Below, in pieces: positions 43,878-53,061 of a DNA stretch of 64,000 nt. Source of the DNA: Blastocatellia bacterium UBA7656 (GTDB taxonomy: Bacteria; Acidobacteriota; Blastocatellia; UBA7656); contig DLHY01000054.1 in assembly GCA_002483445.1 (NCBI GenBank), forward strand, positions 62,001 through 126,000, read 5' to 3'. The notes beneath the pieces were generated by a model. That model made no database searches. It saw only the letters and a program-made list of their open reading frames with translations, and was not told the origin of the DNA. The position numbers and the translations under genes are program-made. The first letter of the stretch is position 1, and every line of letters begins with the position of its first letter.

Positions 43878-44624
43878 ATGCTCCCCATAGAAACAGGCGC
43901 AAAAGAAACTCTCGATTTCCTGCTCGGCCACCTGCCAAGCCGGGATACGCGACTTCTCGAAGTCGGCTGCGGGCGCGGGCATCTCACCGCGATGCTCGCC
44001 GATCACGGAGTCAGCATTCGCGCTGTCGATATTTCGGAAGAAGCGATAGAAGAAACGCGCAGCCGCGGACTGGATGCTGTCTGCGCCGACTTTCTCCAGT
44101 TCGAAGATGAACCTTACGATGTGGTTTTTTTCTCGAGGTCACTGCATCACATTCACCCTGTCGAGGAGGCTCTCGAAAGAGCCGACGCTCTGCTCAAACC
44201 GGACGGCCTTCTGATCATCGAAGATTTTGGCGTCGAGCTTGCGGACGCTCGATCCGTCGCGTGGCTTTACGGGGCAGAATCACTTTTGCAAAAAGCGGGG
44301 CTTTTGATCTGCGAGAGTGACGAATATCGAATGGATGACGATCATCTTGCCAGGTGGAAAACTTATCACAGCCGTCATCACCATCTGGCAGATTCCGCGA
44401 CGATGCGCGACCGATTGCGCGAAAGATTCGCCGCCAAACCCGAAGAGCGCGCGCCTTACCTCTATCGCTATCTGCTCGATTCCATCGAACCCACAGAGCG
44501 CGGCCTCGCGATAGCTCGCCACCTGATCGCGTGGGAGCTAAACCTCATCGCGGCCGGCGCCCTCCCGGCGATAGGCATCCGCTGGGTCGCGGTGAAAAGC
44601 ATTACTTTGTTGATGACAAGCTGA
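43878..44624 (+). CDS. Class I SAM-dependent methyltransferase
   Basis: A 248-residue methyltransferase with Rossmann motif I LLEVGCGRGHLTAMLADHG, acidic motif II IRAVDISEEAI and motif IV DVVFFSRSLHHIHPVEEAL. It is most like small-molecule methyltransferases of the UbiE/Methyltransf_11 type. The substrate is not identifiable. The DUF488 gene begins 30 bases downstream, so it may be the first gene of the DUF488-RecQ unit. Confidence 0.87.
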   Translation: MLPIETGAKETLDFLLGHLPSRDTRLLEVGCGRGHLTAMLADHGVSIRAVDISEEAIEETRSRGLDAVCADFLQFEDEPYDVVFFSRSLHHIHPVEEALERADALLKPDGLLIIEDFGVELADARSVAWLYGAESLLQKAGLLICESDEYRMDDDHLARWKTYHSRHHHLADSATMRDRLRERFAAKPEERAPYLYRYLLDSIEPTERGLAIARHLIAWELNLIAAGALPAIGIRWVAVKSITLLMTS

Positions 44625-44654
44625 ACGCGGAAGAATAAAATCTCTCCTGTCGTT

Positions 44655-45143
44655 ATGAAGATCTACAGCATAGGCCACAGCAACGTGGACCTGGGCGGCT
44701 TCACAGCTTTGCTCAGTCGCTACGAAATCGAAACTCTCGTCGATGCGCGCAGTCAGCCCTACAGCCGATACTCACCTCACTTCAGCCGGGATGCGCTGCG
44801 AAGGGCGATCAACTCGGCGGGCATCGAGTATGTTTTCCTGGGCGACCGGCTCGGCGGCAGGCCCGAAGGCGAAGAGTTTTATCTCAATGGCAAGGCCGAT
44901 TATGACGCCATCGAAACCGCGCCGTTTTACCTCGAAGGCATCGAACAACTTCTTCAACTCGCGGCTCGCAGTCGCGCGGCTTTTATGTGCAGCGAGGCCG
45001 ATTTCAAAAAATGCCATCGCTATCATTTGATAACCCGCACGCTCGTGCGTCGCGGCGTCCGGGTCTTTCATATCCTGCACACGGGCGAGATAGCGACTTC
45101 TCATAAATCCGAATTCGAGCCTCAGCAGTTGAGCCTGTTTTAA
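44655..45143 (+). CDS. DUF488 family protein A
   Basis: A 162-residue protein of DUF488. It opens MKIYSIGHSNVDLGGFTALL, has the VDARSQPYSRYSPHFSRDAL segment, and ends with the conserved Cys/His motif FMCSEADFKKCHRYHLI. The Cys-Glu and Cys-His-Arg residues look like an active or metal site, but no activity is established. A second, diverged DUF488 gene follows seven bases later. The pairing with a dual-OB protein and RecQ suggests a nucleic-acid-related role. Confidence 0.88.
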   Translation: MKIYSIGHSNVDLGGFTALLSRYEIETLVDARSQPYSRYSPHFSRDALRRAINSAGIEYVFLGDRLGGRPEGEEFYLNGKADYDAIETAPFYLEGIEQLLQLAARSRAAFMCSEADFKKCHRYHLITRTLVRRGVRVFHILHTGEIATSHKSEFEPQQLSLF

Positions 45144-45150
45144 GGCCATC

Positions 45151-45582
45151 ATGATTTACACTATAGGTTTTACGAAGAAGAATCTGAAAGATTTTATCGA
45201 CGTGTTGCGCGACGCGGAGGTTCGCGCGGTGATCGATGTGCGGCTGCGCAATACGTCTCAACTCGCCGGTTGGAGCAAATATCCTGACTTCGCTTTCCTG
45301 CTCGAAGAAGGATTCCACATCCGTTACGAGCATCACGCCGAGTTCGCTCCGACCTCAGAGTTGCTCGACGCTTACAAAAATAACGGCGACTGGCAATGGT
45401 ATGAATCGGAGTTCAGGCGGCTGCTTATAACGCGCAATCCCGAGGCCGAAGGCCGCGCGCTGATTGCTTCTGACCGCATCTGCCTTTTATGCGCGGAGCC
45501 GACGCCAGATCGCTGTCATCGTCGACTCGTGGCTGACTACCTTGCGGGCCTTGCGCCGGGAGTGGAAGTAAAACATCTGTGA
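45151..45582 (+). CDS. DUF488 family protein B
   Basis: A 143-residue second DUF488 protein. It opens MIYTIGFTKKNLKDFIDVLR, has AVIDVRLRNTSQLAGWSKYP, and ends with LLCAEPTPDRCHRRLVADYL, again the C-E...C-H-R motif. It is clearly diverged from the upstream DUF488 protein, so the two are probably different subunits rather than a recent duplication. Its stop overlaps the GTG start of the next gene (GTGA). Confidence 0.88.
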   Translation: MIYTIGFTKKNLKDFIDVLRDAEVRAVIDVRLRNTSQLAGWSKYPDFAFLLEEGFHIRYEHHAEFAPTSELLDAYKNNGDWQWYESEFRRLLITRNPEAEGRALIASDRICLLCAEPTPDRCHRRLVADYLAGLAPGVEVKHL

Positions 45583-46298
45583 GCGCAGTAAAAGACATAA
45601 CCGTTCTCGCCGTCACCAAAATGCATGGCGGCGTGTGCGTCGCGGGCATCGATTCGGCTGGCGAGTGGGTGAGGCCGGTGAGAGTCGAGCGAAAACGCGA
45701 AGCAGGCGGCATAACCGATTACTGCCTCCTGCCCCTGGATTTTTTTCACGGCGGCAAATCGCATCTTGTGAATATGGGCGTGACGAGGGTCTGGCTTGAT
45801 CGACATCAATCAAGTCCGCCTCACACGGAAGACTGGACGCTCGATCTCGATCACAAGCCGGAATTCATCAGAAAACTTTCGTCCGAAGAGCAGGAAGAAT
45901 TTTTGCGAACGCACGCGGAGCCGGATTTATCCGTGCTGCGCGCTGACGGCCTTCGCTCGCTCGGATTGTTTCAGGCCGAGAGTTTTTCATTCACTTTCGC
46001 GCTCAACAAAACAGGCGAGGATATCATGGTGCGCGCGCGCTTTCGCGCAGGCAAAGAGGAGTTGAGCGACGTAGGCTGCACCGATTTGCGTATGCGCGCG
46101 CTCGGTCGACGGCTGCTCGAAAATCACGAGGGCCGATCAGTCGCGATGACGGAGGTGGATTTTCGTCGGCGCGGAAAACGAATCACTTATCTCGCAGTCG
46201 GATTGTCGCGCCTCTATCGCGGCAAACACTGGCCAATTCTTGTGGGCGTTCACTCGCTGCCTGAGATGGAAATAGTCGTCGATTATGTGAATCTGTGA
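45579..46298 (+). CDS. Dual OB domain-containing (DuOB-like) protein
   Basis: A 239-residue soluble protein. The N-terminus has the pattern of proteins annotated as dual OB domain-containing: LAVTKMHGGVCVAGIDSAGE followed by WVRPVRVERKREAGG. The C-terminus contains a second beta-rich domain (DLRMRALGRRLLENHEGRSV, then a YLAVGLSRLYRGKHWPILVG hairpin). OB folds commonly bind single-stranded nucleic acid. It overlaps the upstream DUF488 gene by four bases and the downstream recQ by one base (TGATG), so these three are translationally coupled. The family name is from memory of the motif. Confidence 0.7.
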   Translation: MSAVKDITVLAVTKMHGGVCVAGIDSAGEWVRPVRVERKREAGGITDYCLLPLDFFHGGKSHLVNMGVTRVWLDRHQSSPPHTEDWTLDLDHKPEFIRKLSSEEQEEFLRTHAEPDLSVLRADGLRSLGLFQAESFSFTFALNKTGEDIMVRARFRAGKEELSDVGCTDLRMRALGRRLLENHEGRSVAMTEVDFRRRGKRITYLAVGLSRLYRGKHWPILVGVHSLPEMEIVVDYVNL

Positions 46299-48826
46299 TG
46301 GGCGATCAACTCGAAAACGCGCTTCAGAGATATTTCGGCTTCGAGCGATTCCGCGCGGGCCAGCGCGAGGTGATCGAAAAAATCCTCGCTGCTCGCCACA
46401 CTCTCGCCGTGCTGCCTACGGGACTCGGCAAATCGCTTTGCTATCAACTAGCCGCTCAGATGTTGCCCGGAGTGACGCTCGTCATATCGCCGCTCATCGC
46501 CTTGATGCAGGATCAGATCGATTCGCTCTCCGAACGCGGATTCGCTGACGCGACATCAATCACCAGCGCGCTCGATCCGGCGGAAGTGGGCGCGCGACTC
46601 GCGGGGATAGAGCGCGGGCGCTATCGATTGATTTATGTCGCGCCCGAACGATTCGACTCGCCGCGCTTTCAGCAGATAATGCGCCGACTGGAAGTGAGCC
46701 TGCTCGTAATCGATGAGGCGCACTGCATAAGCCAGTGGGGGCATGATTTTCGCCCACACTATCGCAACCTGCTTGATCGATTGCCTGAATTGCGACAGGC
46801 GACGGTTCTGGCAGTGACGGCCACCGCGACGCCTGACGTTCAAAAGGAGATCGTCGAAACCCTGCGACTCCCTTCGATACGAAAAGTGATGGGCGATCTG
46901 AATCGCCCCAATCTCCGTTTCGAAAGCGCGCGGGCCGACAGCCGCGAAGAAAAAGACGCGCGACTCCTGGAGATGCTCGATCACAACGACGGCGCGGCGA
47001 TCATCTACGCAAGCACGCGGAGGGAATCCGAGCGCGTCTATCGATTGTTAAAAGAATTCGGTCACACCTGCACGCTTTATCATGCGGGGCTTGAATCGGA
47101 GCATCGCGCCTTGTCGCAGAGAGAATTTCAGCAGGGCCGCTCGCGGATCATCGTCGCCACAGTCGCTTTCGGCATGGGCATAGACAAGGCGGACATCCGC
47201 AGCGTCATTCACTACAACATTCCGGCTTCGATAGAAAATTATTATCAGGAAGCCGGACGCGCGGGACGCGACGGCAAGCGTTCGCTTTGCGCGTTACTCT
47301 ACTCGCAGCAGGATGTTCAGATTCAGCGATTTCTGCTCGACGGCGGATACCCGGACAGACAGACCGTATTTCGCGTCTTCGAGATTCTTCGCGAGACTCA
47401 CCCTCTTCCCGTATCGACGGGCGATCTTGCGACAGCGGGCAGAATGCCGGAGATAGCTGTCAACGCTTCATTGCAGTTGCTCTATGAACAGGGCGCGGTT
47501 GAAATGACTCAGGATGGAAAACACTTCGCCCGCAACAGCGAAGCGCGGATGCCTGATATCGATTTCCGCTGCCTGATCGAGCGTCGCAAACATGCTGAAG
47601 CGAGATTGAGAAAGATGATCGAATATGCGACGGCTGCTCGATGCCGACGCGCGCAGATTCTCGATTATTTCGGGCAGCAGTACGAGCCGCCCTGCGATGA
47701 TTGCGATGTGTGCTGTAAGGTTGAGCGAAAGTCGAGCGCGCAAATCGCCGAGGCGACGCCGGAAGCGGATCGCGTGGCGAGGGTCATACTTGAAGCGGCT
47801 ATCGAAGCGAACGGGCGCGTGGGTCGTTCGCTGGTCGCGGACATGCTGGCGGGCAGCAGACGCAAGCAGATTCTGGAGATGAGGTTTGATAGAGCGAAGC
47901 ACTTTGCGGCGCTCCGGCTTCATGGCCGGGAGCGAATCGCGGGATGGATAAGGGAGTTTATAGATAGCGGACTGCTTGAGACGACCGCCGATGAATACCC
48001 TCGACTGCGCATCACCTCTTCGGGGCGGGCCGCGCTCGAAGGCGACAAGCTGATTTCGCTCGATGGCTTTTCACCTGAGCGAGTAGAAGAGCAAACGGAA
48101 GTTAAAATCGAAGATACGGGAGCCGAAAAGAATTTATTTGAGAGATTGAGGCAATGGCGATTGCAAAAAGCGCAGTCGCTCCGTATAGCGCCTTTCATGA
48201 TCCTGCACGACGGTGTTATGAAAGAGGTCGCTCGTCATCAGCCTCGCCGTGTGGAAGAATTGAATCGCATAAAAGGCATCGGAGAGGACAAGTCGGCGCG
48301 ATTCGGCGAAGATATTTTGAGCATAATCAACGACGCAAGCGAGCCGACGCGCGGGCAGGAAAGCCTTTCGATGGATGATCTGTTTCTTCAGATAGAAATG
48401 TGGCGTCAGGGTGGGATCGCTCCTCACGTGGAAGATTTGATGGCCGCGCTCGAAAATCCCTCTTCGCTCGAACGCGGCGGATTGATCGTCGTCATAGGCG
48501 CGCTGAAGGATTTGCCCGCTCGCAAGTCGGCAGGAAAACTTATCAGTATGCTCGGAGAGACGGATGACGGAAATCTGATCGCATCTATCTGCGCCGCGCT
48601 TGCTCAACTGGCAACTGCGAATGAGGCGAAGTGTCTGATCGCGCTTCTCGACGACCCGCGAGCGGGCGTGCGGCGCGCATCGGCTCGCGCGCTTGGCTCT
48701 CTGCGAGTAGAAGACGCGCTCGACAAACTGAAAGTTATGGCCGACAGAGATGAGTCTCAGTATGCGCGTCTTGCGGCTCGCGCTGCCGCGCTGCTGATTG
48801 ATTTGAATCTGCGGGGAAAACAGTGA
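46298..48826 (+). CDS. recQ: RecQ-type DNA helicase with C-terminal HEAT-repeat extension
   Basis: A 842-residue 3'-5' DNA helicase. Core motifs: motif I LPTGLGKSLCYQL (Leu where GG is usual), motif II VIDEAHCISQWGHDFRPHY with the RecQ aromatic loop, and motif VI QEAGRAGRDG. A four-Cys zinc site (CRRAQILDYFGQQY, then CDDCDVCC) and winged-helix region follow, then an HRDC domain at about residues 610-675. From about 690 to the end are HEAT/PBS-lyase-like repeats (LISMLGETDDGNLIASICAA, LIALLDDPRAGVRRASARAL), not part of classic RecQ. ATG 46298 is used; GTG at 46295 is the alternative. Coupled to the dual-OB gene. Confidence 0.92.
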   Translation: MGDQLENALQRYFGFERFRAGQREVIEKILAARHTLAVLPTGLGKSLCYQLAAQMLPGVTLVISPLIALMQDQIDSLSERGFADATSITSALDPAEVGARLAGIERGRYRLIYVAPERFDSPRFQQIMRRLEVSLLVIDEAHCISQWGHDFRPHYRNLLDRLPELRQATVLAVTATATPDVQKEIVETLRLPSIRKVMGDLNRPNLRFESARADSREEKDARLLEMLDHNDGAAIIYASTRRESERVYRLLKEFGHTCTLYHAGLESEHRALSQREFQQGRSRIIVATVAFGMGIDKADIRSVIHYNIPASIENYYQEAGRAGRDGKRSLCALLYSQQDVQIQRFLLDGGYPDRQTVFRVFEILRETHPLPVSTGDLATAGRMPEIAVNASLQLLYEQGAVEMTQDGKHFARNSEARMPDIDFRCLIERRKHAEARLRKMIEYATAARCRRAQILDYFGQQYEPPCDDCDVCCKVERKSSAQIAEATPEADRVARVILEAAIEANGRVGRSLVADMLAGSRRKQILEMRFDRAKHFAALRLHGRERIAGWIREFIDSGLLETTADEYPRLRITSSGRAALEGDKLISLDGFSPERVEEQTEVKIEDTGAEKNLFERLRQWRLQKAQSLRIAPFMILHDGVMKEVARHQPRRVEELNRIKGIGEDKSARFGEDILSIINDASEPTRGQESLSMDDLFLQIEMWRQGGIAPHVEDLMAALENPSSLERGGLIVVIGALKDLPARKSAGKLISMLGETDDGNLIASICAALAQLATANEAKCLIALLDDPRAGVRRASARALGSLRVEDALDKLKVMADRDESQYARLAARAAALLIDLNLRGKQ

Positions 48827-48866
48827 TAAACATCTGATGAAGGAGTTCACCGAACACACGACGATT

Positions 48867-50045
48867 ATGAAATTATCATTGATCACTCTGGCTCTCTGTT
48901 TATGCGCCCTCGGTATGCAAAACTCGGCGCGGCCTCGCGCAAGAGATATTGGCCTGAAGGTCGGCATACTCCCTACAGGCCAGCTTAACACAATCACTGA
49001 TGTCGTGGGCGTCCGTGTCGGTCACACGACGATCATTCGCGGCGACAACATCCGCACAGGCGTGACTGCCATCCTGCCGCACGGCGGAAATCTGTTTCAG
49101 GAAAAAGTGCCGGGCGCGGTTTTTATCGGAAATGCTTTCGGCAAACTCGCAGGCTCGACGCAGGTCAACGAGCTTGGAGAAATCGAAACGCCTGTGCTTC
49201 TCACTTCGACTCTCAGCGTCCCGCGCGTAGCCGACGGCGTGATCGATTATATGCTGGCGCTTGCGGGCAACGAAAGTGTCCAGTCGATCAATCCACTTGT
49301 CGGGGAAACCAATGACGGCGCGCTCAATGATATTCGCTCTCGCCCCATCAGCCGCGACGATGTGATAAATGCCATCAAAAATGCCAAGGGCGGCGCGGTC
49401 GAAGAAGGATGCGTGGGCGCGGGAACGGGAACAATGGCTTTCGGGTTCAAAGGCGGAATAGGCACTTCTTCGAGAAAACTGCCCGCGTCGCTCGGCGGCT
49501 ACACGGTCGGCGTCCTTGTGCAGACGAATTTCGGCGGAGTGTTGACCATTGCCGGCGCGCCGGTCGGGCAGGAGTTGGGACGTTACTATTTGAAAGAGCA
49601 GCTTGAAGAAAAGCGAGACGGATCGAACAAGGACGGATCCGACAAGGACAGAGCCGACGGCTCGGTTATAATCGTTATCGCTACTGACGCTCCCCTGGAT
49701 GCTCGCAATCTCAAACGTATGGCAGCGCGAGCGATGATGGGGCTTGCGCGCACAGGGTCTTCGGCCTCGAACGGGAGCGGCGATTACGCAATTGCTTTTT
49801 CGACTGCGACTGAAGCGCGAATGAAGATCGATTCGGTCAATCGATATGCGCCTCGCGAGGTGAAGCTTCTGGCGAACGACGCGATGTCGCCGCTATTCGA
49901 AGCCGTTATCGAAGCGACCGAAGAAGCGATTTACAATTCATTGTTTCGCGCCGTGACGACTACGGGGCGCGGGCGTACAATTGAAGCTCTACCTCTGGAT
50001 AGAACGATAGAAATACTTCGCAAATACAACATCATAACGAAGTGA
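48867..50045 (+). CDS. P1 family (DmpA-like) autoprocessing aminopeptidase, exported
   Basis: A secreted N-terminal-nucleophile peptidase of about 392 residues. It has a signal peptide (MKLSLITLALCLCALG) if started at 48867; a frame start at 48837 would add ten residues. The family signature is NTITDVVGVRVGHTTI, plus CVGAGTGTMAFGFKGG. The autocleavage site that frees the catalytic Ser is DGSVIIVIATDAPLD. Just before it is a low-complexity insert with two further DGS copies (KRDGSNKDGSDKDRA). DmpA relatives act as D-/L-aminopeptidases or beta-peptidyl aminopeptidases. Confidence 0.88.
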   Translation: MKLSLITLALCLCALGMQNSARPRARDIGLKVGILPTGQLNTITDVVGVRVGHTTIIRGDNIRTGVTAILPHGGNLFQEKVPGAVFIGNAFGKLAGSTQVNELGEIETPVLLTSTLSVPRVADGVIDYMLALAGNESVQSINPLVGETNDGALNDIRSRPISRDDVINAIKNAKGGAVEEGCVGAGTGTMAFGFKGGIGTSSRKLPASLGGYTVGVLVQTNFGGVLTIAGAPVGQELGRYYLKEQLEEKRDGSNKDGSDKDRADGSVIIVIATDAPLDARNLKRMAARAMMGLARTGSSASNGSGDYAIAFSTATEARMKIDSVNRYAPREVKLLANDAMSPLFEAVIEATEEAIYNSLFRAVTTTGRGRTIEALPLDRTIEILRKYNIITK

Positions 50046-50049
50046 CTAT

Positions 50050-51771
50050 ATGCAACACGGTCTCAAAAACAAAAAACTGGTTCCGGTCGCGCTGCTTGCT
50101 TTTTGCCTGTTCGCCCAGGCGCAGAGTCTTGCGCCTGTCAGCGAGCCGCCGGACGCAGCCTCGATCAACTCGGCCCGCGAGGCCACCCGGCGCGGCGAAG
50201 AGTTGAGGCGCAAATGGGAACTGGCTGGCGCAGAATCTGCTTTTCGCGAAGCAGCCGCGCTCGATCCCGCGAACCTCGAAGCCGCGCTCGGACTTGCGCG
50301 CATACTTCAGGCGAGGCTCGATTATGCGGGCGCGAAGCGACTGCTCGATCAGGCGCGCGAGTTTCATCCGCAGTCGGCGGAAGTTCTGGCCTGCTATGGC
50401 TGGCTCTATCTTGCGGCTGAAGATGCGGGGCGCGCGCGCGATTATTTCGAGAGCGCGATCAAATTGAATTCTTCATTGCCCGAACTGGAACTGGGGCGCG
50501 CGGGAGTAGATCTGCTTCAGCGCGATTTCAAAAGCGCCCAGTTGCGATTGCAGCAGATCATAAGGCGCAACCCCGATATGGCGCGCGCCCGATCTATGCT
50601 GGCTCGCGCGCTTCTGGAAGAGAGCAAAACTGACGAGGCTGCCTTCGAGTCCGAGCGCGCGCTTGCGCTTGATCCATTCGACATCGATGCGATGAGTACG
50701 CTGGCTTTCGTGAGGGCGACCGAAAGGAAGGCTCACGAAGTGCGCCTGCTTGCGCGCCGCGCGCTTGCGCTCGATCCCGTATCTCCCGGCATTCGCCGAC
50801 TGCTTGCGCAATATCTCAATGGTCAGTCGGGCTATGATCAGAAAATTTCCGGTGAAGCGCGCCGTCGTTTCTCTGTTGCCGCTGCGCTCAAAAAATCGGG
50901 CAGGCTGAAAGAAGCTGCGGCTGAACTGGAAGCAGCTATCGGGTTGGAGCCGCGATACTACGGCGCGCTGGTCGCGATGGGCGACCTCTGGCTGAGAGAA
51001 GGAAATTATGAGCGCGCCGCCGAGGTGGCGCGGCTTGCGATAGATGCAGACCCGGAAGGGGCGCTGGCTCATCTTGAACTCAGCTACGCGCTGTGGGGGA
51101 TGCAGGAGCGAGCGCGCAGAGAGATAGGCGCGATTGATTTCGAAACGCTTTTCTACAGCAGGCCGGAGCCTTCGATTTTCAATCTGACGAAGGAGATATT
51201 TCCTGATTATGGATCGCTCACCCGTCGGCAGCAGATAGTCATAGACAGGGCGGTTGCTCCGCTCGCGGTTTATCTGCCCCGGCTTGCGCGAAGCGGGGCG
51301 CGCCATCATCTTCTCGGATTCGATCAGCGAGTGAGCGATCTCGGCGGCTTCGATAATCTGGTCAATGAAAGAACCTTCGACGGTCGCTATTACGCAAGCC
51401 TTCGCGGAGTGGGCGGACGCGCCACGATTTCCGGCATAGAACACATCGATGTAGCGGCTCGCGGCGGGTTTCATGCCGTCGCGCATGAGTTCGCGCATCA
51501 GGTTCACCTGACGGCTATGGATAAAGAAGAGGTCGCCGCGATACGTCGTCTTTACGAGAAGGCGCGGCGCGAGGGCCGCGCGCTGGATTATTACGCCGCG
51601 TCGAACGAATACGAGTATTTCGCGCAGGGGTATGAGGCTTTCGTGTCCGAGCGCAAGCGTCCGTCTGCGGGGGTAACAGCGCGTCACACTCGCAGCGAAC
51701 TTGTTGCGCGCGACCCGGAGTTGTACAGATTTCTGACGAGGATCGCAGCGCGCTCCCGGCAACGCGCCTGA
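50050..51771 (+). CDS. Exported TPR protein with C-terminal zincin-like metalloprotease domain
   Basis: A 573-residue protein with a signal peptide (PVALLAFCLFAQAQS), about eight tetratricopeptide repeats (residues about 35-370; for example EAALGLARILQARLDYAGAK), and a C-terminal domain with HEFAHQVH near residue 479. That is an HExxH zinc motif; a downstream SNEYEYFAQGYEAF segment probably gives the third ligand, as in lethal-factor-like peptidases. Cotranscription with the P1 peptidase (five-base gap) suggests two peptidases act in the same compartment. Confidence 0.83.
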   Translation: MQHGLKNKKLVPVALLAFCLFAQAQSLAPVSEPPDAASINSAREATRRGEELRRKWELAGAESAFREAAALDPANLEAALGLARILQARLDYAGAKRLLDQAREFHPQSAEVLACYGWLYLAAEDAGRARDYFESAIKLNSSLPELELGRAGVDLLQRDFKSAQLRLQQIIRRNPDMARARSMLARALLEESKTDEAAFESERALALDPFDIDAMSTLAFVRATERKAHEVRLLARRALALDPVSPGIRRLLAQYLNGQSGYDQKISGEARRRFSVAAALKKSGRLKEAAAELEAAIGLEPRYYGALVAMGDLWLREGNYERAAEVARLAIDADPEGALAHLELSYALWGMQERARREIGAIDFETLFYSRPEPSIFNLTKEIFPDYGSLTRRQQIVIDRAVAPLAVYLPRLARSGARHHLLGFDQRVSDLGGFDNLVNERTFDGRYYASLRGVGGRATISGIEHIDVAARGGFHAVAHEFAHQVHLTAMDKEEVAAIRRLYEKARREGRALDYYAASNEYEYFAQGYEAFVSERKRPSAGVTARHTRSELVARDPELYRFLTRIAARSRQRA

Positions 51772-52035
51772 TCGAATGCCTCATCGAATAGGGGTGAACT
51801 TCATCAGGCGGCAAAAAATTTGCTCTGGTAAAAGTCTATGCTTGACAAGCAATGTTGCTGCGTGCGAGTATCGCAGGCGGAGCTTTTCCCTTGACGGATG
51901 GTCAACAACTTCGACCGCGCGAAGGCGCATTCCGAAGTTGGGCCAATTTCCAAACTCGATAAAACCTTGTCAGCGTTAGTGGGGATTGGCTGGTCAAGCA
52001 CGCTCGAAACACCGCTTAGGAGGAGTATTCTTTCA

Positions 52036-52980
52036 ATGAAAAGAAAGGTTGTGATGATGGCGGCGCTCGCTATGCTGGCGTTTGCGACAGCGGCTCTGGC
52101 GCAAGACGCGACGAAACAGAAGGAAGAGGCCGATGCTTACAAGGCATGGTATGACGCAAACGGGGCGAAGGATTATCCCAAGGCTTATGATCTGGCCAAA
52201 ACCTATCTGGAGAAATTTTCTTCCGGCCAGTATGCCGAATACTTGAAGAAGTGGGTTGTGCAAACTCGCGGCTACCTGTTCGGACTGGCAAGGCAGGCCA
52301 AGAACATCTCCGACGAAATTCGACTGGGCGAAGAGGCGCTGGCGATCAATGCGGATGACCTCGATTATCTCTATCTGCTGGCTGTCGACATACGCACGGT
52401 GGAATTGTTCGCCGCCACTCCCAACTATTCCCACGAAGCCAAAGGCATCGACTACACCCAGCGATCCATCAGGCTGATAGAATCAGGCAAGGTTCCCAAC
52501 GTGGTCGACAAACAAAAGTGGAACCAGAACCAGACGCTTGCCTATTTGTATCAAACGCTGGCCGTGCTTGAACAGAAGAACAAGAATAATGACAAGGCGC
52601 TTGAGCTTTACAAGAAGACTATAAGCCTTGATCCTTCAGTGGCCAATAACTTCTTGCAGGCAGGCTCGCTTTATTACGAGAAGTATTCGGCAGCCGCCAA
52701 GAAATTCGAAGCTCTGCCGACAGAAAAGAAACAGAAACCCGAAGATGATCCCGAATCGAAAGCTCTGCTTGACGATCTCAACGCTCAGGCCGACGCGGTA
52801 ATCGATTCCTGGGCGCGATTCCTTGCGCTGACGGCGAAAGATGCGGCCAAATGGGGGCAGGCCCGCACGCAGATTGAGGAAGCCGCGATCGCGCTTTACA
52901 AGTTCCGACATCCTGATTCGCCTACAGGGTTTCAAGACATGGTCAACAAGTACGCCACCGGCGCTCCTCCGACAAACTAG
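52036..52980 (+). CDS. Exported TPR-like protein
   Basis: A 314-residue protein with a signal peptide (VVMMAALAMLAFATAALAQ) and helical repeats typical of acidobacterial TPR proteins (for example AYKAWYDANGAKDYPKAYDL and DKALELYKKTISLDPSVANN). No catalytic motif. TAGGAGGAG just before the ATG is a strong ribosome site and fixes the start; the open frame extends 138 bases further up. In the 264-bp gap upstream, TTGACA at 51842 is a weak candidate -35 box without a clear -10 box. A terminator follows the gene. Confidence 0.75.
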   Translation: MKRKVVMMAALAMLAFATAALAQDATKQKEEADAYKAWYDANGAKDYPKAYDLAKTYLEKFSSGQYAEYLKKWVVQTRGYLFGLARQAKNISDEIRLGEEALAINADDLDYLYLLAVDIRTVELFAATPNYSHEAKGIDYTQRSIRLIESGKVPNVVDKQKWNQNQTLAYLYQTLAVLEQKNKNNDKALELYKKTISLDPSVANNFLQAGSLYYEKYSAAAKKFEALPTEKKQKPEDDPESKALLDDLNAQADAVIDSWARFLALTAKDAAKWGQARTQIEEAAIALYKFRHPDSPTGFQDMVNKYATGAPPTN

Positions 52981-53008
52981 ATCAGTCGAATTCCCGCAAT
53001 CAGCAAGG

Positions 53009-53037
53009 AGCCAGTTCATAGTGGGCTGGCTTTTTGC
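53009..53037 (+). terminator. Rho-independent terminator after the TPR gene
   Basis: AGCCAG (53009-53014) pairs with CTGGCT (53026-53031) across an 11-base loop, followed by a T-rich run (53031-53035 and TTT at 53037-53040). It is 28 bases after the stop codon. Confidence 0.75.
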
Positions 53038-53061
53038 TTTTGAGGCGCAGGGATATCGCTT

